In this document: piece by piece, positions 18,432-31,797 of the stretch
How the letters are laid out: the number at the start of each line of letters is the position of its first letter
Position numbering within the stretch: position 1 is the stretch's first letter
DNA from: Branchiostoma floridae
Lineage: Eukaryota; Chordata; Leptocardii; Amphioxiformes; Branchiostomatidae
Assembly: GCF_000003815.2 (NCBI RefSeq)
Contig: NC_049979.1
Coordinates: 30,015,939-30,059,653 of the forward strand
Length of the DNA: 43,715 nucleotides
Reading direction: 5' to 3'
Position numbers and translations under genes: made by a program
Notes under the pieces: generated by a model
Seen by the model: only the letters and a program-made list of their open reading frames with translations
Databases searched by the model: none
What the model was told of the DNA's origin: nothing

Positions 18432-19319
18432 GGTTCACTGCACGAAAATGACTTCGAATCCTGATAAATACGACGGATCCGAAATCGGGCGACATGCCAA
18501 ACACGGAACGTTTCCGAGCGAATGCGGACAAATCCATGATCTTTACTCGAATACGACGATGCACCGCAAATCGGACCGATTACGGTGCCGTATTTCTCTC
18601 GGATACGAGTTTCCTCAAATCCTGACAGATACGGTGGCGTATTTGGGTAGATACATGATTTTGATGGGAACTTTCACATTAAATATAATTAACAACAGTA
18701 CACTGCAATACTAGGACACTTGATAAGTGCAATCGGGAAGGAAAGAAATTCCGACTGCCCGAATTAATAAAATAATATCTCCAACTTCATAGCATTGAAC
18801 AATTTTGTATGGTGTATCGGTGACTTCTGTGTGGAAAATAACGTTTGAATAACAAACCAATTGCTACCAATCGTTAGGCCAGATAGACTTTTGGCTAAAC
18901 GCTGCCTAACCATACTACTGGTGTTAAAACTTCAGGCCCTAAAAATCCATTAAAATGCACAGAGGCAGTCTATGAAGTGTTTATTCTTAGGACTGATTGC
19001 TCTAATTTCGTGACAAGGAAACAGCTGTTGTAGTAAAGAGTTCACATCATTAGTTTAGTTTTTGAAGATTTTCTTAATTTTATCATTTATAATTTTCATC
19101 TTCACCCGGTAACGTTACATCTCTGGGTCACTGTCACAGTTATCTATCATATTGATGATCTTTATTCTCATGTTCCTGCCCATGCTAAATGCAGCAATTC
19201 GGTTGTATTACATGGGATACTAAAGGATAATTACTATAACATGTAGTGTTACAAGTGAACATCTGGACCTTTGTTGTCATTATATCTATTGTTTACATGC
19301 CTTTTCACTTTTCTCAAAA
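18432..19319. other. No gene recognised; CpG-richer patch near 18460-18660
   Basis: The patch carries two diverged copies of AATCCTGAtAAATACGaCGG-like sequence (about 18457 and 18617) and several TCGGA/CCGAT motifs. A 94-codon plus-strand open frame (18430-18714) crosses it but has no recognisable domain. The remainder is featureless. Confidence 0.45.
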
Positions 19320-21015
19320 AGTGGTCGGATTTACCAAGCATTTCAGCTATTTGGCTTTTTTAAGGTTTGTCGTCTTCTTTTGTTTCTTATCATTCGGGGT
19401 ATGTTTTTCTATATGTTTCTAATAGCCTGCCATTACACGGAAAAGATATTAGAGTAAGTAACGAAAATAACCCTTATTTTCATATGTAACCAATCCTCTT
19501 GGCATTGTGTGTGGTCGTATGGTGAATGATGAAGGGGGAATGTAAACATTTATATATAGCTTTTGATAATCAATTTGTAAAACAAGACTATAGACACTTA
19601 GCTTGTAATGATGTGTACTCAATGTCAAGGATGTTGTATACTGTTTTCATATATATTGTTTTAATTAACATATGCGGGCCGAGTAGGTTATGTGTCTGTT
19701 CTAAATTCCATCACCATCCAGGCTACCATTATGTGTATATCTGTCGAATCAACGAAGGAAATGAAATAAAATGAATGCATATACTTCTGTGTGACAATGA
19801 CAAATTCAGTTCAGGTCAGGCATCGTATCACAAAGCTGACGAATAGATGTTATGGTCCAACGGATCGGACCTGGTCACCAGGTACACCTGGCATGTTATC
19901 GTACGGTTGTCAGTTGTTACCGACGACCTTATGTGACAGATTTAAAGATATATGGGCGTCTAGCTTCAGGCGTGATGTGTGTTTTTAATTGGGACTTTGT
20001 GGTGTAGAACCCTCAGTTTTGCAGCTGGCGTGTTGTGCAAACTGTGTTCTTCTTATAACTGGTAACGCTTTGCCGACAAACTTTTCATTACTTTAGAGAC
20101 ACAAGGACTCTACCTGTACTTCGCGTATTTTATTTGGATTCCAAAAGTAGCCGACCAGACTCACCAGGTCACCAATCACCTGACAAAAGGTCAGCATTGT
20201 TTTGGTTCCTAAACATGGGCGTTCTATAGTTTATGTGTTTCTATTTACCTACCAGAATGCGAGCATGAAGTAAGTGTGACCAGCAAAATCAACCATTTTC
20301 GTGTACGGGACGCTAATTCAAACTCTAAATCATACAATCAANNNNNNNNNNNNNNNNNNNNNNNNNNNNNNNNNNNNNNNNNNNNNNNNNNNNNNNNNNN
20401 NNNNNNNNNNNNNNNNNNNNNNNNNNNNNNNNNNNNNNNNNNNNNNNNNNTCGTATAAACTTGAATGGCAAATAAAAACAATTGTAGACCCAATATTGAA
20501 GGTAAATGACAGAAAATGGAAAATAAGCCTTCTTCATTTATCTGTTTATTCTTCTGAAATGACCTGTACATCATTTAACTGACATGTTCAGATAAAACTA
20601 TAGCCATATCTTTAACAAAAAGTCAGGCCCAGTACTGTAGAGAAAAATGTTCCGTTTAGAAGGCAAAAAGAATTATGATCACAGTATGCTTGTCGTCAGA
20701 TAGGTCATGTTTTCTATGGCGGGGTCGTCAACTTGCTCGCGAACGAAACGTTACAGTCGAATAGGTATTTTTACGTTTTGTGTACATCTTTATCCAAAGG
20801 TTAAGAACCAAGAACTTGAAGAAATGATATTTAGTTAGAAGTCAGGATGTAGACAAATCAAGGATAGGATTTGTTCACTTTTGTTTGGATTACGTTAAAC
20901 TCTGTGTTATGATTGGCTGAACTGAGGTGTCTTTTCCTACTTTTGTTTTTCAAATAGAACCATGTACCAATCGTTAGAACTTTAAGACGGTTATCGAATC
21001 CCATGTCTGGTCCAG
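19320..21015 (+). repeat. Old segmental duplication, copy 1 (partner 25938-30237)
   Basis: Three separate stretches match the partner in the same order and orientation. About 19320-19480 matches 25938-26090 (GTGGTCGGATTTA, TTTTGTTTCTTA, TAATAGCCTGC). About 19880-19980 matches 28380-28480 (CCTGGCATGT, GGCGTCTAGCT, AGGCG). About 20460-21015 matches 29705-30237 (GACAGGAAAATGGAAAATAA-like start, ATGACCTGTA, AACCAAGAACT, GTAGACAAATCAA). By eye identity is about 75-80 percent in the last. A gap (20342-20450) interrupts copy 1. Confidence 0.75.
20342..20450. other. Assembly gap (109 N)
   Basis: The length is not a round placeholder, so it may be an estimated gap size. Confidence 0.99.
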
Positions 21016-21899
21016 TTTTGTAGTTTCTCTTTCATGTGATATTATATTGGTGTAAATCAACCCTAAAAATTCCACCTGGTGCTGTTATAACTCCAAATAA
21101 AACATTGTTATAAGGGCCTTCTTAACATTGTACTGAACAGCGAATTATCTAAACTGTATACACATTATAATTACTGATGCAGCATTTGTACATTTATTAA
21201 AAGCGCGTGTTTTTCTCTTGTGTGACGGCATTATGGTATCAAATGGAATCATGAGAGTTTATGTTACTTCTAGTATTTTTACAATCCTGTTAGCTACCCT
21301 CTCTGTGGCTAATTGTGGATCCAAATAAAGTCAATGTTGATAAATCTGTTTCTAGATCTATTAAAAAGTTTGCAATCTCTTATAACATCAGCCATTATGT
21401 TCTGGACTTTCAGATAATAATAGGTAAATAGATAATAAATAGTGACAAAACACGTCATTAGTCGGTGCAGGAAACGTCAGCTCTACTTTTCTATTGTGAT
21501 TTTTTTCCTTCTTTTCTTTCTGTATTTGCTAAAACTATGTAATTGGAGATCAGAAACAAAATATGCCGTAGGAGTTTAGTCCTTAGTAGAAAATCTCAAG
21601 GAAAATGTCCTTAAGTCGTTGCCTCAACACCGCTGAAGCAAAGACTAAACTGAACTGATTAAGTATTAGGACCGTGGTTAACAATATGCATGTATAGCCT
21701 GGCTCTGCCAAAATCTTACTTACATTAGACAGCCAGCAAGGTATATTACGTTCGTTTAGGTCATGTTGTACAAGAAACGCATCATACTGTAGGTTATTTG
21801 TCGTTGCTTCTCTATTTAATTTACAATAAGAAAGTAGTCTGCTGTTAGCCTCGATCCACAGAGGGAATCTTCATAGTTACGCCTTAGTACAAGGTTACT
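21016..21899. other. No recognised feature
   Basis: AT-rich DNA with no gene or repeat that I can support, between the duplication and an ancient LINE fragment. The LINE fragment may extend into the last few hundred bases. Confidence 0.5.
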
Positions 21900-22690
21900 G
21901 GCATTTCATATTACCCCTTAACTTTAACTTAACAACACTTCAGATGCGTTTCCTCCAGCTGTTGGGAATTATCATTTAAACTAGCATTGCCCGACACTTC
22001 TGTACCATGCAATCATATTGGTACAATACATGTGTCAAATATCTTACTCCGCAGTCATACTGAATAATTGTTTCCTCCAAAAGTTGTCCTAATGCTGCAT
22101 AGTGCTCTTAGGGCCTTCTTCTTTTGCAGGGTCTTAATGACTGTGTTAAACTTACACCACGCTGTCAGTACCACGCCTAAATACGAGGATACCACTCCTA
22201 TGTCTTTGTCAAGTAAACAAAACTTACAGTTTATAACGATAGTCCCTTTCCATTTAAAAACAATATTTTTTTTTACCTTTTTTTTACTTTTTAAGTTTAC
22301 TGTTAGTTTTCACTTGTTGCAGTTAAGACCGATAATATTAATTGCGTTGACTGGTTGACAAGATGAAAATGTCACTAACATAAGATAAACTTGATACGTT
22401 GGATGAAGGAGGAATAGTGGTATTCAGCTTTCCTGTATTGAGGTTGTCTACAAAATCACCAATGTACACATTAAATAACAAGGGGATTTGAACACAGCCC
22501 TGTCTCACACCAATCTCTATGTGGATTTTTTTTACTGAAACCTATGTTAGTTTTAATGTTTCTAATGGAGTCTATAAACTTTTGATGATATGGAAGCATT
22601 TATATTTGTCATTTAAAGAAAAACCTTAAACAGAAGACCCTGGTGCCTTTGAAAGATTAAGAAAACAAGCAAAAAGGCCATTTTACTGTC
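21900..22690 (-). pseudogene. Ancient LINE reverse transcriptase fragment, minus strand
   Basis: Read on the minus strand, conserved RT blocks appear in the correct order. First comes a degenerate CFLNLSKA-type block (near 22660). GVRQGCVQIPLLFNVYIGDF follows (GVRQG at 22497-22511), then LSYVSDIFILS with YVSD in place of the YADD catalytic box (22371-22382), then SSYLGVVLTAWCKFN (YLGV at 22172-22183) and KKKALRALCSI. A weaker ETHLKCC-type tail lies near 21940. Several stops and at least one frameshift are present. The first catalytic aspartate is lost, so it cannot function. The sequence is clearly different from the RT at 16150-17151 and far more decayed. The fragment's ends are approximate. 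Confidence 0.82.
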
Positions 22691-24296
22691 TGTGTGTATA
22701 TAAAGATATAATCTGCTTTCCTGCATTTTTCTGAACCCTGTAACACATCGTTGATCAGTAAAAACTTAGGTCAAAACTCGTATATAATAGCCTGTATATT
22801 CTAGCCATTTACGGCAAACGTTAAAGGCCTCATGTGGCCTCAGATGTTAACTTCTTGCTCGCGCCCCTTGAATGTTTCAGTCAGTTTTGTGCACTGTATA
22901 CGCGCGTTAACTTCCCTCGGCGAACCCGCTCGTGTTTACCGATAACTGGTCCTGCCGCAGGGTGAGTGACGACCCCTTTATAGTGCTTGGTTTGTGTCTA
23001 ACAAATGTTACTCATAAGCTATTATACTAAAACCTGACAAAAGAACTTAGTCGAACAGTCCAGCGTATGCGAGGGTATATAGTTATATTTCAATTAGAGA
23101 CTTCTTGATTGTAGCGCAACTGTCCCAGAATGTAAACATGGAAAATGAACGCAGTTTGTAAAATGAAGAGAAACGTTTACAAAACCCCTGTCTGGTACCC
23201 CATTAAATTGCATACAGAAAAATGACCTCGATTGTCAGGGCTGCTTCGGAGGTGATTAACTACTCGACTTAATGACGTTGCTGGACAGGTTACGGGTCCT
23301 TTGTAGTGTGGCATGGAACAATGGCGACAGTGTGCCTCATTCTTCTAATGTTTTCTATCTTGGCATGACATGTCAACCACCCGGCGTGTAAGACAAGGAC
23401 GTAGAACCATTGTATCCAGTTAGTTTTTGCAGTGAAATGTCCATGTGAACAGGAATTGCCCCTCGAATGGGGCCAAATATCGTCAGAACGTTTTATATTT
23501 TATATATCCTATATCCATATTTTTTACCTTTGATTTCTCACGAACCAGAAATTTCCGTCTGGATTTGTGTCCATAAGATCTTTATAACCTGCACGTTTCT
23601 ATCTGCTGATACGAGAGAAGCTGTTAGGTCTCCATCACAAGATCAGATACCCAGAAAATTTCGTTTCCCTTTTCCCAATGACGGGTTTCCATGCTCTTAT
23701 CTATATTTTAGATGTACTGCCGCAAACGACTGAACTTAGAAGGAAACAATGTAGTTCACAAATAAACGCTACCTTGTAGACGTGTGAGGCGCAAATATGA
23801 AGTAGAAATATGCAATATCTAAACGTAATATCATATGCAGATAGGCAGGTGATCATTTCATTATAGATAACTTTAAAGTTAGGAGATCGTATCTTCTAAC
23901 AAGTTATGTCATAAGAGGCCTGTAAGACAGAGAAAATCTAGAAGTAGGTTTGAAGATATTTTAAGAATGAGCACTTTGTAATTTAACATTGAAAATGTAC
24001 ACAGAGGAAAAAATGACATTTTGGACACCGTAAATTTCAAAGAAAACAGATTATTCCAGAATTACTGTAGCTACAGTGCAATGTCTGATCATGTTATCTA
24101 TGGCTATGGCTTACATGTTACCCTACCCTGTATGATTGGAAAATAACAAAACGATCGTCAACAAAAATAAGCAATAAAACAGCAGTATAATGATATCTTG
24201 CCTATAACCTTTAATTACATTAATGTACTGACTAATTAGAAAGGTCGGGAGATTTTATCAAACCTGCATAAGAAGCATAGTTATATTCTGACAGAA
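22691..24296. other. No recognised feature
   Basis: I find no supported gene, RNA or repeat. The stretch at about 22850-22980 is less AT-rich. An 88-codon plus-strand open frame (23467-23733) shows no recognisable motif. Confidence 0.5.
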
Positions 24297-24404
24297 ACCC
24301 ACCCACCCACCCACCAACCAACCAACCAACCAACCAACCAACCAACCAACCAACCAACCAACCAACCAACCAACCAACCAACCAACCAACCAACCAACCA
24401 ACCA
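24297..24404 (+). repeat. Tetranucleotide microsatellite, (CCCA)n then (ACCA)n
   Basis: Three CCCA units pass into about 23 ACCA units, ending in an A-run. The reverse strand reads as a GWLV repeat, which is not a protein. Confidence 0.97.
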
Positions 24405-25937
24405 AAAAAAACACGGTTGTCACTAAGTACATGCATTGTTATCCTTCGGTGTATATTTTGACTATTCTCTGCACCTGAAAAATTGCAACTTCTAAGCTAA
24501 TCACAGAACATCATACTTTGTATCATCACAAAAGTCATTCAAATCTTGTTCGCTGTTGATTCGACTCTAAGGGTTACTTGGAATTTTCCTGAAGTCGTAT
24601 TTGCGTGGTTGGTGTGGTGTGACTAGTAGCGTCTTTTGCTCGGTGCAACCAAGAGGTCCCTCGTTCTACACTCGCCATGCCCAACATTGAAAAGGCACTT
24701 ATATGACATTCTCTGACTGACGCAACAGATCGACGTCGAAATGCGACCGAGTCATGACCAAGACTAAAAACAAACTGATTTTCTTAACTGATGCAGTACC
24801 TATGTACTTATAAGCGTGGAAGTTAAACATACATCCGCTGAGAACCAGTAGAGAAAAATATTTAAATTTTCACTAGCATTTTGACAATATTTCATGCTAA
24901 CCTGTACCTTTCTTTGTTTTCAGCCTGTAGACGGCCTTGGAATTCTATTGATTTATGTAATAATGGGGGTTAATTCAACCTCCTAGCTGCTGGTATGGTC
25001 ACATTAGGGAGTTTTTTATTAGTGCCTTGTCCAGGACCTAGCGGAAACTTTTTTTAAATCCTAGCTTTTAACTTTTTTTTAGTTTTATACTCTTGAATCG
25101 CCAAGTCAGACTTACATATATGGGCATAACCTTAACGCAATGGAGAATTTTCTCAAGTAGAGATTTAAGTTTTCTAAAGTTTATTGTTATAAAACATCCA
25201 TGCGTTGGTTAACATTTACCTGTCAAGAGGCCTTTATTAAAGTAATGTTTACACTACCAAATCAGCCAATAAACTATCACGGCTCGCTTTGCAACCGGCA
25301 GTAGTGCTGCAAACAATGTGGCTTGGCCACAGAACCTACACAAAAGAGCTAAAATTCAAGAGACAGAATTGTGCGGAGACAACAGTTGACCGCAAATGAA
25401 ATGTAACTGTCCTTGGATGGTTTCCTGCATAAAAGTTTTGTCTCGCCCCTATATCCTTGACACCTAGCCGTGGCAGTTTGATTTGAAAAAAAACTTTTTT
25501 ATGGTTATGCAGTATTATTGTAATATTCTTCGGTACTAAGTACTAAGGTCAGAGTAATGCTAGACTACATGCTATACCATGATTTTCAACTTTTCTTTAA
25601 TATCTACTGCATAAATAGCTACTATGTCACGTCACTAAGTGGATAAACAGTGCTCCTGGCGGGCGACAGACGTCTCGTCTGTTGTAGTGAACACAACACT
25701 AGCACTGCCATCCTGTGATGCAGTAGCTTGCTATGCCACCTTCCAACTTGCTTTGTCGTTTTTATCATGATATTCCTCTGCCCAAAACTATGTGAGATGA
25801 AAACAAAACGTTATTGTAATGAGGACACCCCCAGCAATTCTGTTCACAATCTTCTGTTTGCTGATGAATAGGAATATGAATTTTAAACAGGTGAACCACC
25901 AACATTATTCAATACATTTTTTTAATCATGGCATAAA
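24405..25937. other. No recognised feature
   Basis: AT-rich DNA without supported genes or repeats; open frames are short and lack recognisable motifs. Confidence 0.5.
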
Positions 25938-28900
25938 TGTGGTCGGATTTATAAAGTGTTGGATTAAGATGTGTTCAGTCATTTTAAAAGGTCGGTCGTC
26001 TTTTGTTTCTTAACATTCCGAGTGTGTTTTGTATGTGCGTCTAATAGCCTGCTTTTACATAGAAAAGATAAAAGAGAGAGTACGGACAATACTATTTCAC
26101 TTTTTGGTGGTCTTAAGTTAGTATAGAGTCTTGCGGCAGACATGTAGTTCTTATTTGTGTTTATATATGACTTTTGAATGTGCATGAGGAATAAGCCATG
26201 GCAAATGTCCCTAAACGGAAACAGATACGAATTAATCCAACAACTTCAAATGTCCTGACCTTTGTTGATTTTTACAGATGTTCTGACGGCTGTTGGGCAC
26301 CCCCCCCCCCCCCCCCCCCCATGGATTTCTAAATTTTGGACTCGACTTAGAACCCGATGTGGTGCACATTTCTTTATAAATTTTTCGAGAAATTTTCATT
26401 ATATATCACTATACGGTGGTACATTTGTACTGAAATTTTGCTCCTTGTCACCCCCTTAGAATTTTTTTTACGTGTCACAATACCTTATGGGGCTATTTCT
26501 GTGCATTCGTTGAAAATCATAGACATGAAAATGCTAGTTTGAGATTATTGGTGCAACATTACAGATCTTAACTGGCGATGTGGTTTACCAACAGGTATTT
26601 GCAATGCGTCTGTGGACAGAAGAGAGATGAACATGCTGCAAATAAAAGGAAGGCCCACAAAGATTTCCTTTGTAACTTAATGCTGTTATTTAGCAGCCAT
26701 GTAATCGACAGACAGTAGGTGTGAAATATTCCTCCCTGCCCAGTGCGTGCCACCAGTTTAGTGTTAATTTGTTACTCTGTATTTGTATGAACAGACTTCA
26801 TGGGTGTTAAATATACTTCGCTAGAATATACTTCATTTCCTTGAGAGCTTAGACCCCATCCCCACCCCCCGCTGTATACTTCATGGTAATAACTTTATGT
26901 CATTTATGTTGAATTGTTACCCTGTGGCACTTATTCCTACTTTAGTGACTTCCATGGTATAAGATCATAGTTGGCCTATTGCGTCCGTTCACAACAAAAT
27001 CACTGACGTATGGGTTTACCATGGTTTCTTTTGTTCATCATTTTTTTGTGTTCCACTTGATTTAGAGACATTGTTTACAAACACAGCAGAGGTTTCCATT
27101 CCACTTGCTGAAACCGTTAATCTCAACCACTACTACGACTATTCTGATCCACCTAAATATATCATAAACAGGCTACTTAGGTTAGGTTGGCCATGTTCGT
27201 TAAGCAGTTTGGAGAGAGCAGTCCGTGTATGAAGGTTCCGGCGAATATGCACGATGCAAGAGCTAACTTGTAGTAGACGATTCGGTGAGAAGGGTAGGGA
27301 AGTCTACATCATACTCATAGGATTTTACATTACTATCGGAAGAAACTAGAAAAGGTATTGAACAAAAAAGTATGAAATGTTTCTAACATATTTCTTTATA
27401 CAATATAAGAGTGATGTCTATCATCTAAAGTAATGAATGCCTCGGAATTAGAAACACATTGTGTCTATATGGCGTTCTTGAACTGAGAATATTGCATTCT
27501 AAAGTCCCATTAGTTTTTTTTTCTTTTATGGCTTTATGCTAGTAAAAGTGACGTATTCTTCAAATATCTCATACGTAGTTGCTACTTCACTACATTTATA
27601 TAAGTACCCCTGTCTGGCCAAAGAAGTTCTTGTCTAAAGGTGGGAAGGCAACACCGGTACAGTAGTATCGCTTGTGTTATAAGTAGCTGACTATACTACC
27701 GTTTAAATTAGTGGCAATCGGTGCAAGGAAAGACATACAGGTCATTCCGTTTTTTTGTAGTGCAATTTCCAATTCCAATTCTTCAATATCTGCTATGAAT
27801 TTTCGACTTTGGTTGGATACGTATCTTGTCCTATTTTGTTTCCATACGCCTTTTTTTCCCAAGACAGTCTAAAAGCTGCTATGTTATAGCCTTCGTGAAA
27901 GTAAGCTATCTATGATGTCGATCTCTTGCAGCTTTCTAAAAATTAAAGAAGTATTTGTTTCAATGCTTAGAAAAAGATAAAAGTGGCGTTTTATAACTCC
28001 ATGTTACGTTACAGTCCAGTACACAATGTAAGTCTCTGCATGCTGAAGGACGCTACCACAAATTTCTATACGAACTGAGTTTCTCACGATGCATGGATCA
28101 CAGGGGGCTTTGTTCTCTAGATAATTTCGTGTCACAGGTGTTAACCTCCATAGTTAAGAATCGTCTTTGATCTGAGGCGTAACGGATAATGATTGATGTC
28201 CTGTAATTACAAGGAATTCACCCAAACCCCTGCTTTATGTCCATATTTTAGCACGGTTCCAATGAAGTTGCATCGAGCTTACTTAGTACTTAGTGTGTGT
28301 ATGCAGTGCTGACTATGTCAGAGTATAACATATCCTATGTACAAAAATAATGGCAGAAATGACAGGTCAATCCCCCAGGCGCCCCTGGCATGTAAAGGTA
28401 ACACTGTGTGAAAGAAGACCTTCTGTCAGTGACAAGTAGTCAGAATAATTGGCGTCTAGCTCTAGGCGCGTTTTCAAGCGATTAAATGAGTAAATGCCTC
28501 CAGAGTCCTTGTGCCCCTAGAGTCCACCGAGCTTATGAGAGGAAACGAATTAAAACAAAAACAAACAGATTGACAGATAGAGCTACAATTTCTTACCGCG
28601 AGTAGTTAAAATGTTTGAGTCTCAAGTGTTAGTTAATCAGGCAAGGAGCTCGAGTGGGGTGGAACCTACGTTCAGGGAACATATTGGAGTTTCTCAACCA
28701 CGTATAGATGTCCTAGTTTCCGACGGAAAAGCATTTTTATTTTTATTTTTAAAACCTATAAAGTGTTTTCGAGTAGACTACTGACCTGCGTAGCTAGAAA
28801 ATTAACCAGAAAATAGAAGACGAATATTGTGGTGGAACACTTTGGGAACTCTCGCAGACCCTTGTGTGGGGAACGCCTTCCGGGTCAACGCACAGGCACA

Positions 28901-30237
28901 GTTATATATATATATTTGGGGTGGGAAAAATTTTCAAAACAGCGCATTGTAGCATTCACATGAGCCGATTATGTCAGAGATTTAGAGTCCGTGTACGGGG
29001 AAAGGTGAAACACTATCATGGAAAACAGTAGGTCATCAACCGCTCGACAAGCGAACAAACATGGAGCATAGATCACGAAACAAAGGGCCGTTCACAGAGG
29101 CAGAAACAAGTAAACATTCGTAATGGTTACTGTTGTATGGAGTAGCCAGGAATAACTGACATCATGATGAATAAAGGAAGAAATATAAGGGATGTAGTAA
29201 AACTAAGGTCACAGACACAGCCCAAATCATTGTAGGGCTGCAAAGCAAAAATCGACAATGGAGGTAAGAAATGAGAAAAGTCGAGTTACATAATGCTGGA
29301 TATGAAGTGAGTATGTTGATATAAAGTAAGGTATAGGATTCTGTGGCAGCTCAGATAGGAAGAGGAAAGTGGATCTATTGTGATGCAACGTGTATTGGAA
29401 TGCTTATATGCAGTTTTAATGATCAAAGGCTGTTTAACTAATGTGCATTAAAAGTTCTTATTGAAAAGTAAGCAATAATAGAAGCGCTTTAATTCCCAAC
29501 AGAATTCGCGCATGTAACTAAAGTGGGCAGAAGTTATTAACAAACCAGAAAGATCAATCATTTTCTATATTATACTTGGCTCTAACTTAACTCTCAGATA
29601 TAAAACTAAATGCGTTGTTTACATTTTTTATTACATTTGGTTGGCATACGGAATTTTAGACTAAATTTTGAAATCTTTCGAAGACAGAACATGCCTTATA
29701 AAGTTTAATTACAAAGAAATACAGTTGGACGGTGCACAGATCTAATACCCAGGGTATATGACAGGAAAATGGAAAATAATCCTTGGTTCTTCTGGAATGA
29801 CCTGTAAGTCGTCCAAATAAAATGTTTAGATAAAGCTGTAGCTATGTGTTGAACGAAAATCAGATACAATGCTCGAGAGAAAAGTGAGAGAAAAGGCCGT
29901 TTCGAAGAAAAACTACCTTTGATCACGATATACGTCATGTCTGCACGTCATCAACTTGCGCGCGAATGAAACGGTACAGTCGACTATGTATTTCTACGTT
30001 TTCTTTTACTGTTATATCTAATGCTTCAGAACCAAGAACTCGAATAAAGTTAATAAGTTAAATGTTAGTATGTAGACAAATCAATGATATGATTTTATTC
30101 ACTTACATTTAGATTACGCTTATTTCTGCGTCATAATTGACTCGACTGACATGTCTTTTGTTTGTAATAAGAAAAAAAAAGTAGTACCACTCTTAGAACT
30201 TTCAAAAGTTATCAAATCAAATATCTGGTCCGATTCC
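25938..30237 (+). repeat. Old segmental duplication, copy 2 (partner 19320-21015)
   Basis: It holds the three matching blocks described for copy 1 at about 25938-26090, 28380-28480 and 29705-30237. The blocks are spread over 4.3 kb here against 1.7 kb in copy 1. One copy has therefore gained or lost about 2.5 kb. The intervening 26100-28350 and 28560-29700 hold no gene or named repeat that I can support, apart from a 21-C run. Confidence 0.7.
26300..26320 (+). repeat. Poly(C) tract, 21 bp
   Basis: Uninterrupted C-run. Exact length may be unreliable in assembly. The reverse strand is a possible G-quadruplex former. Confidence 0.95.
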
Positions 30238-31119
30238 GGAGCCTCGGTCTGTACATCAACAGATAGACTATTCTAGTCGTCTTGCCATTACACCGACTTA
30301 TTTGGACTGGGAACAAACAATGTTGTACGGCGAATCCATCTATGATATAGAGTACAATGCGATTAATAACGGATATATGATTGACTAATACCATTTTATT
30401 GAGCTTACTGTACTGAGCTTACATTGGCTAGTTATTGTTTTTCTGTGGGAAGTATAATGTGTAGATCGAATCAGGGAATACCAAGTGCTTAGTTCCTATA
30501 ATATCAGATCGTTGTGTTCCCATTTAAAATGATATTAATCCGCATCAAATCTCTGTCCCAGGAATTCAGAAAAAATCATACAGCTTAAAGCTCTTTTCAT
30601 GTCCACTTGGCGACTGCATCGTTAGAATATGATCAAGTTCTGTGCTACAAACTTTTAATTAGAAACTGTATAACTCATGTCGGATATACAGAATAAGAAC
30701 AAACTTTAGCATAGGAACCACTTATCTTTCAAATCTTGACCCTTGTAGATTTACTCTTACTGATTTTTTGAACCGGCAGTCTAAACCTTCCCTGTCACAC
30801 ATACGACCCGATATCAGGTGGTTTTCTTTCCATTTTCCTCATTTTTGAACAAGTAAACTAGTGCGAAAGAAGGATCAAACGATTTAGTTTCTGTAAGTAT
30901 ATTTCCAGGGCGAAAGTGATGTCATAATTTTGATTGCAGAATAGAACACACCCGGTTTGACGTTTTAGTGAAGAGTTGGACAGGTGCCCGCTCGATAAAT
31001 CTCATAGTTTTTGGCAAAAGTTTTTTTTAAAGGTGGTCCTTAGTTTATGAATTCAGGGTTACAAGTCAATATAAAAATTAAAGTGATCTGGCTCTCACAA
31101 GAGGCGTCCGAAATGGAAC
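30238..31119. other. No recognised feature
   Basis: AT-rich DNA between the end of one duplication and the start of the T-rich satellite; nothing supported. Confidence 0.5.
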
Positions 31120-31770
31120 GCTTTTTTATATATTGCATGTGGTGCATTCTTTACATCCTCTTAGATTCAAATTGATTCTTCTACCAACTTCTCGTAATAT
31201 CTTTGCATTTTGCATGTTGGATTTAATCAGTTACGTCTACCACAATTACTTTTTCTTTGATTCTCCTGTGGTGGCTTTACTGAATATGTTCTGATAAGTA
31301 CTTCTTACAAACTTCTCTTACATTTGTCAACACATCTGCTTTCTTCTTTCTATTATGTTAGGTTTGGTTTGGTTTGGCCTTTCTACAAAACGTATTTTGT
31401 CTTGCAAGTGCTAACTGTTTCTAAATTATTTTGTATATTATGTAAGATCTAAGTTGGCATTTCTATCACGCTTCTGTATCATTTGATAACATGCTGTGCA
31501 ATGTTTTTCCTGGATGTGTTAGGCTTAAGTTGGTCAACACGTGTATTTTATTTGTTAGATATCTTTTTCTTTTGTTCTGTATATTCTACTAGATTCCGTA
31601 ACATTTACCGCGATTTGTCTGTTTTGTTCGATTCGATTTGGTACTTCTACCAGACTTATCTTTTATACCTTGCCCTGCTGTTTTACGTATATTGTAGGAT
31701 AATAACTTACTCTTTTATTGAAAAACAACAACAACACCTAACCTGTGTAAACTACTAGTTTTTTTTTTTT
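31120..31770 (+). repeat. T-rich ~80-bp satellite (T80), short array
   Basis: Degenerate units are marked by TTAGATTTAA(GT)TTGG, ACTTCTACCA, CTTTTATAT and GCATGTGGTGCATT. The same unit forms the longer array at 35690-37840. Both arrays are followed by the same duplicated sequence. A 91-codon open frame (31483-31758) lies in the T-rich strand, reads as hydrophobic low-complexity sequence, and is not a gene. Confidence 0.75.
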
Positions 31771-31797
31771 GTTAACAATGTTTTTTCTTTAAAATTT

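Noticed and set aside
24232-24432. GWLV-repeat protein on the minus strand
   Set aside because: Translation of the ACCA microsatellite.
31483-31758. 91-codon hydrophobic protein
   Set aside because: It lies in the T-rich satellite, so the phenylalanine/leucine/tyrosine bias follows from base composition.
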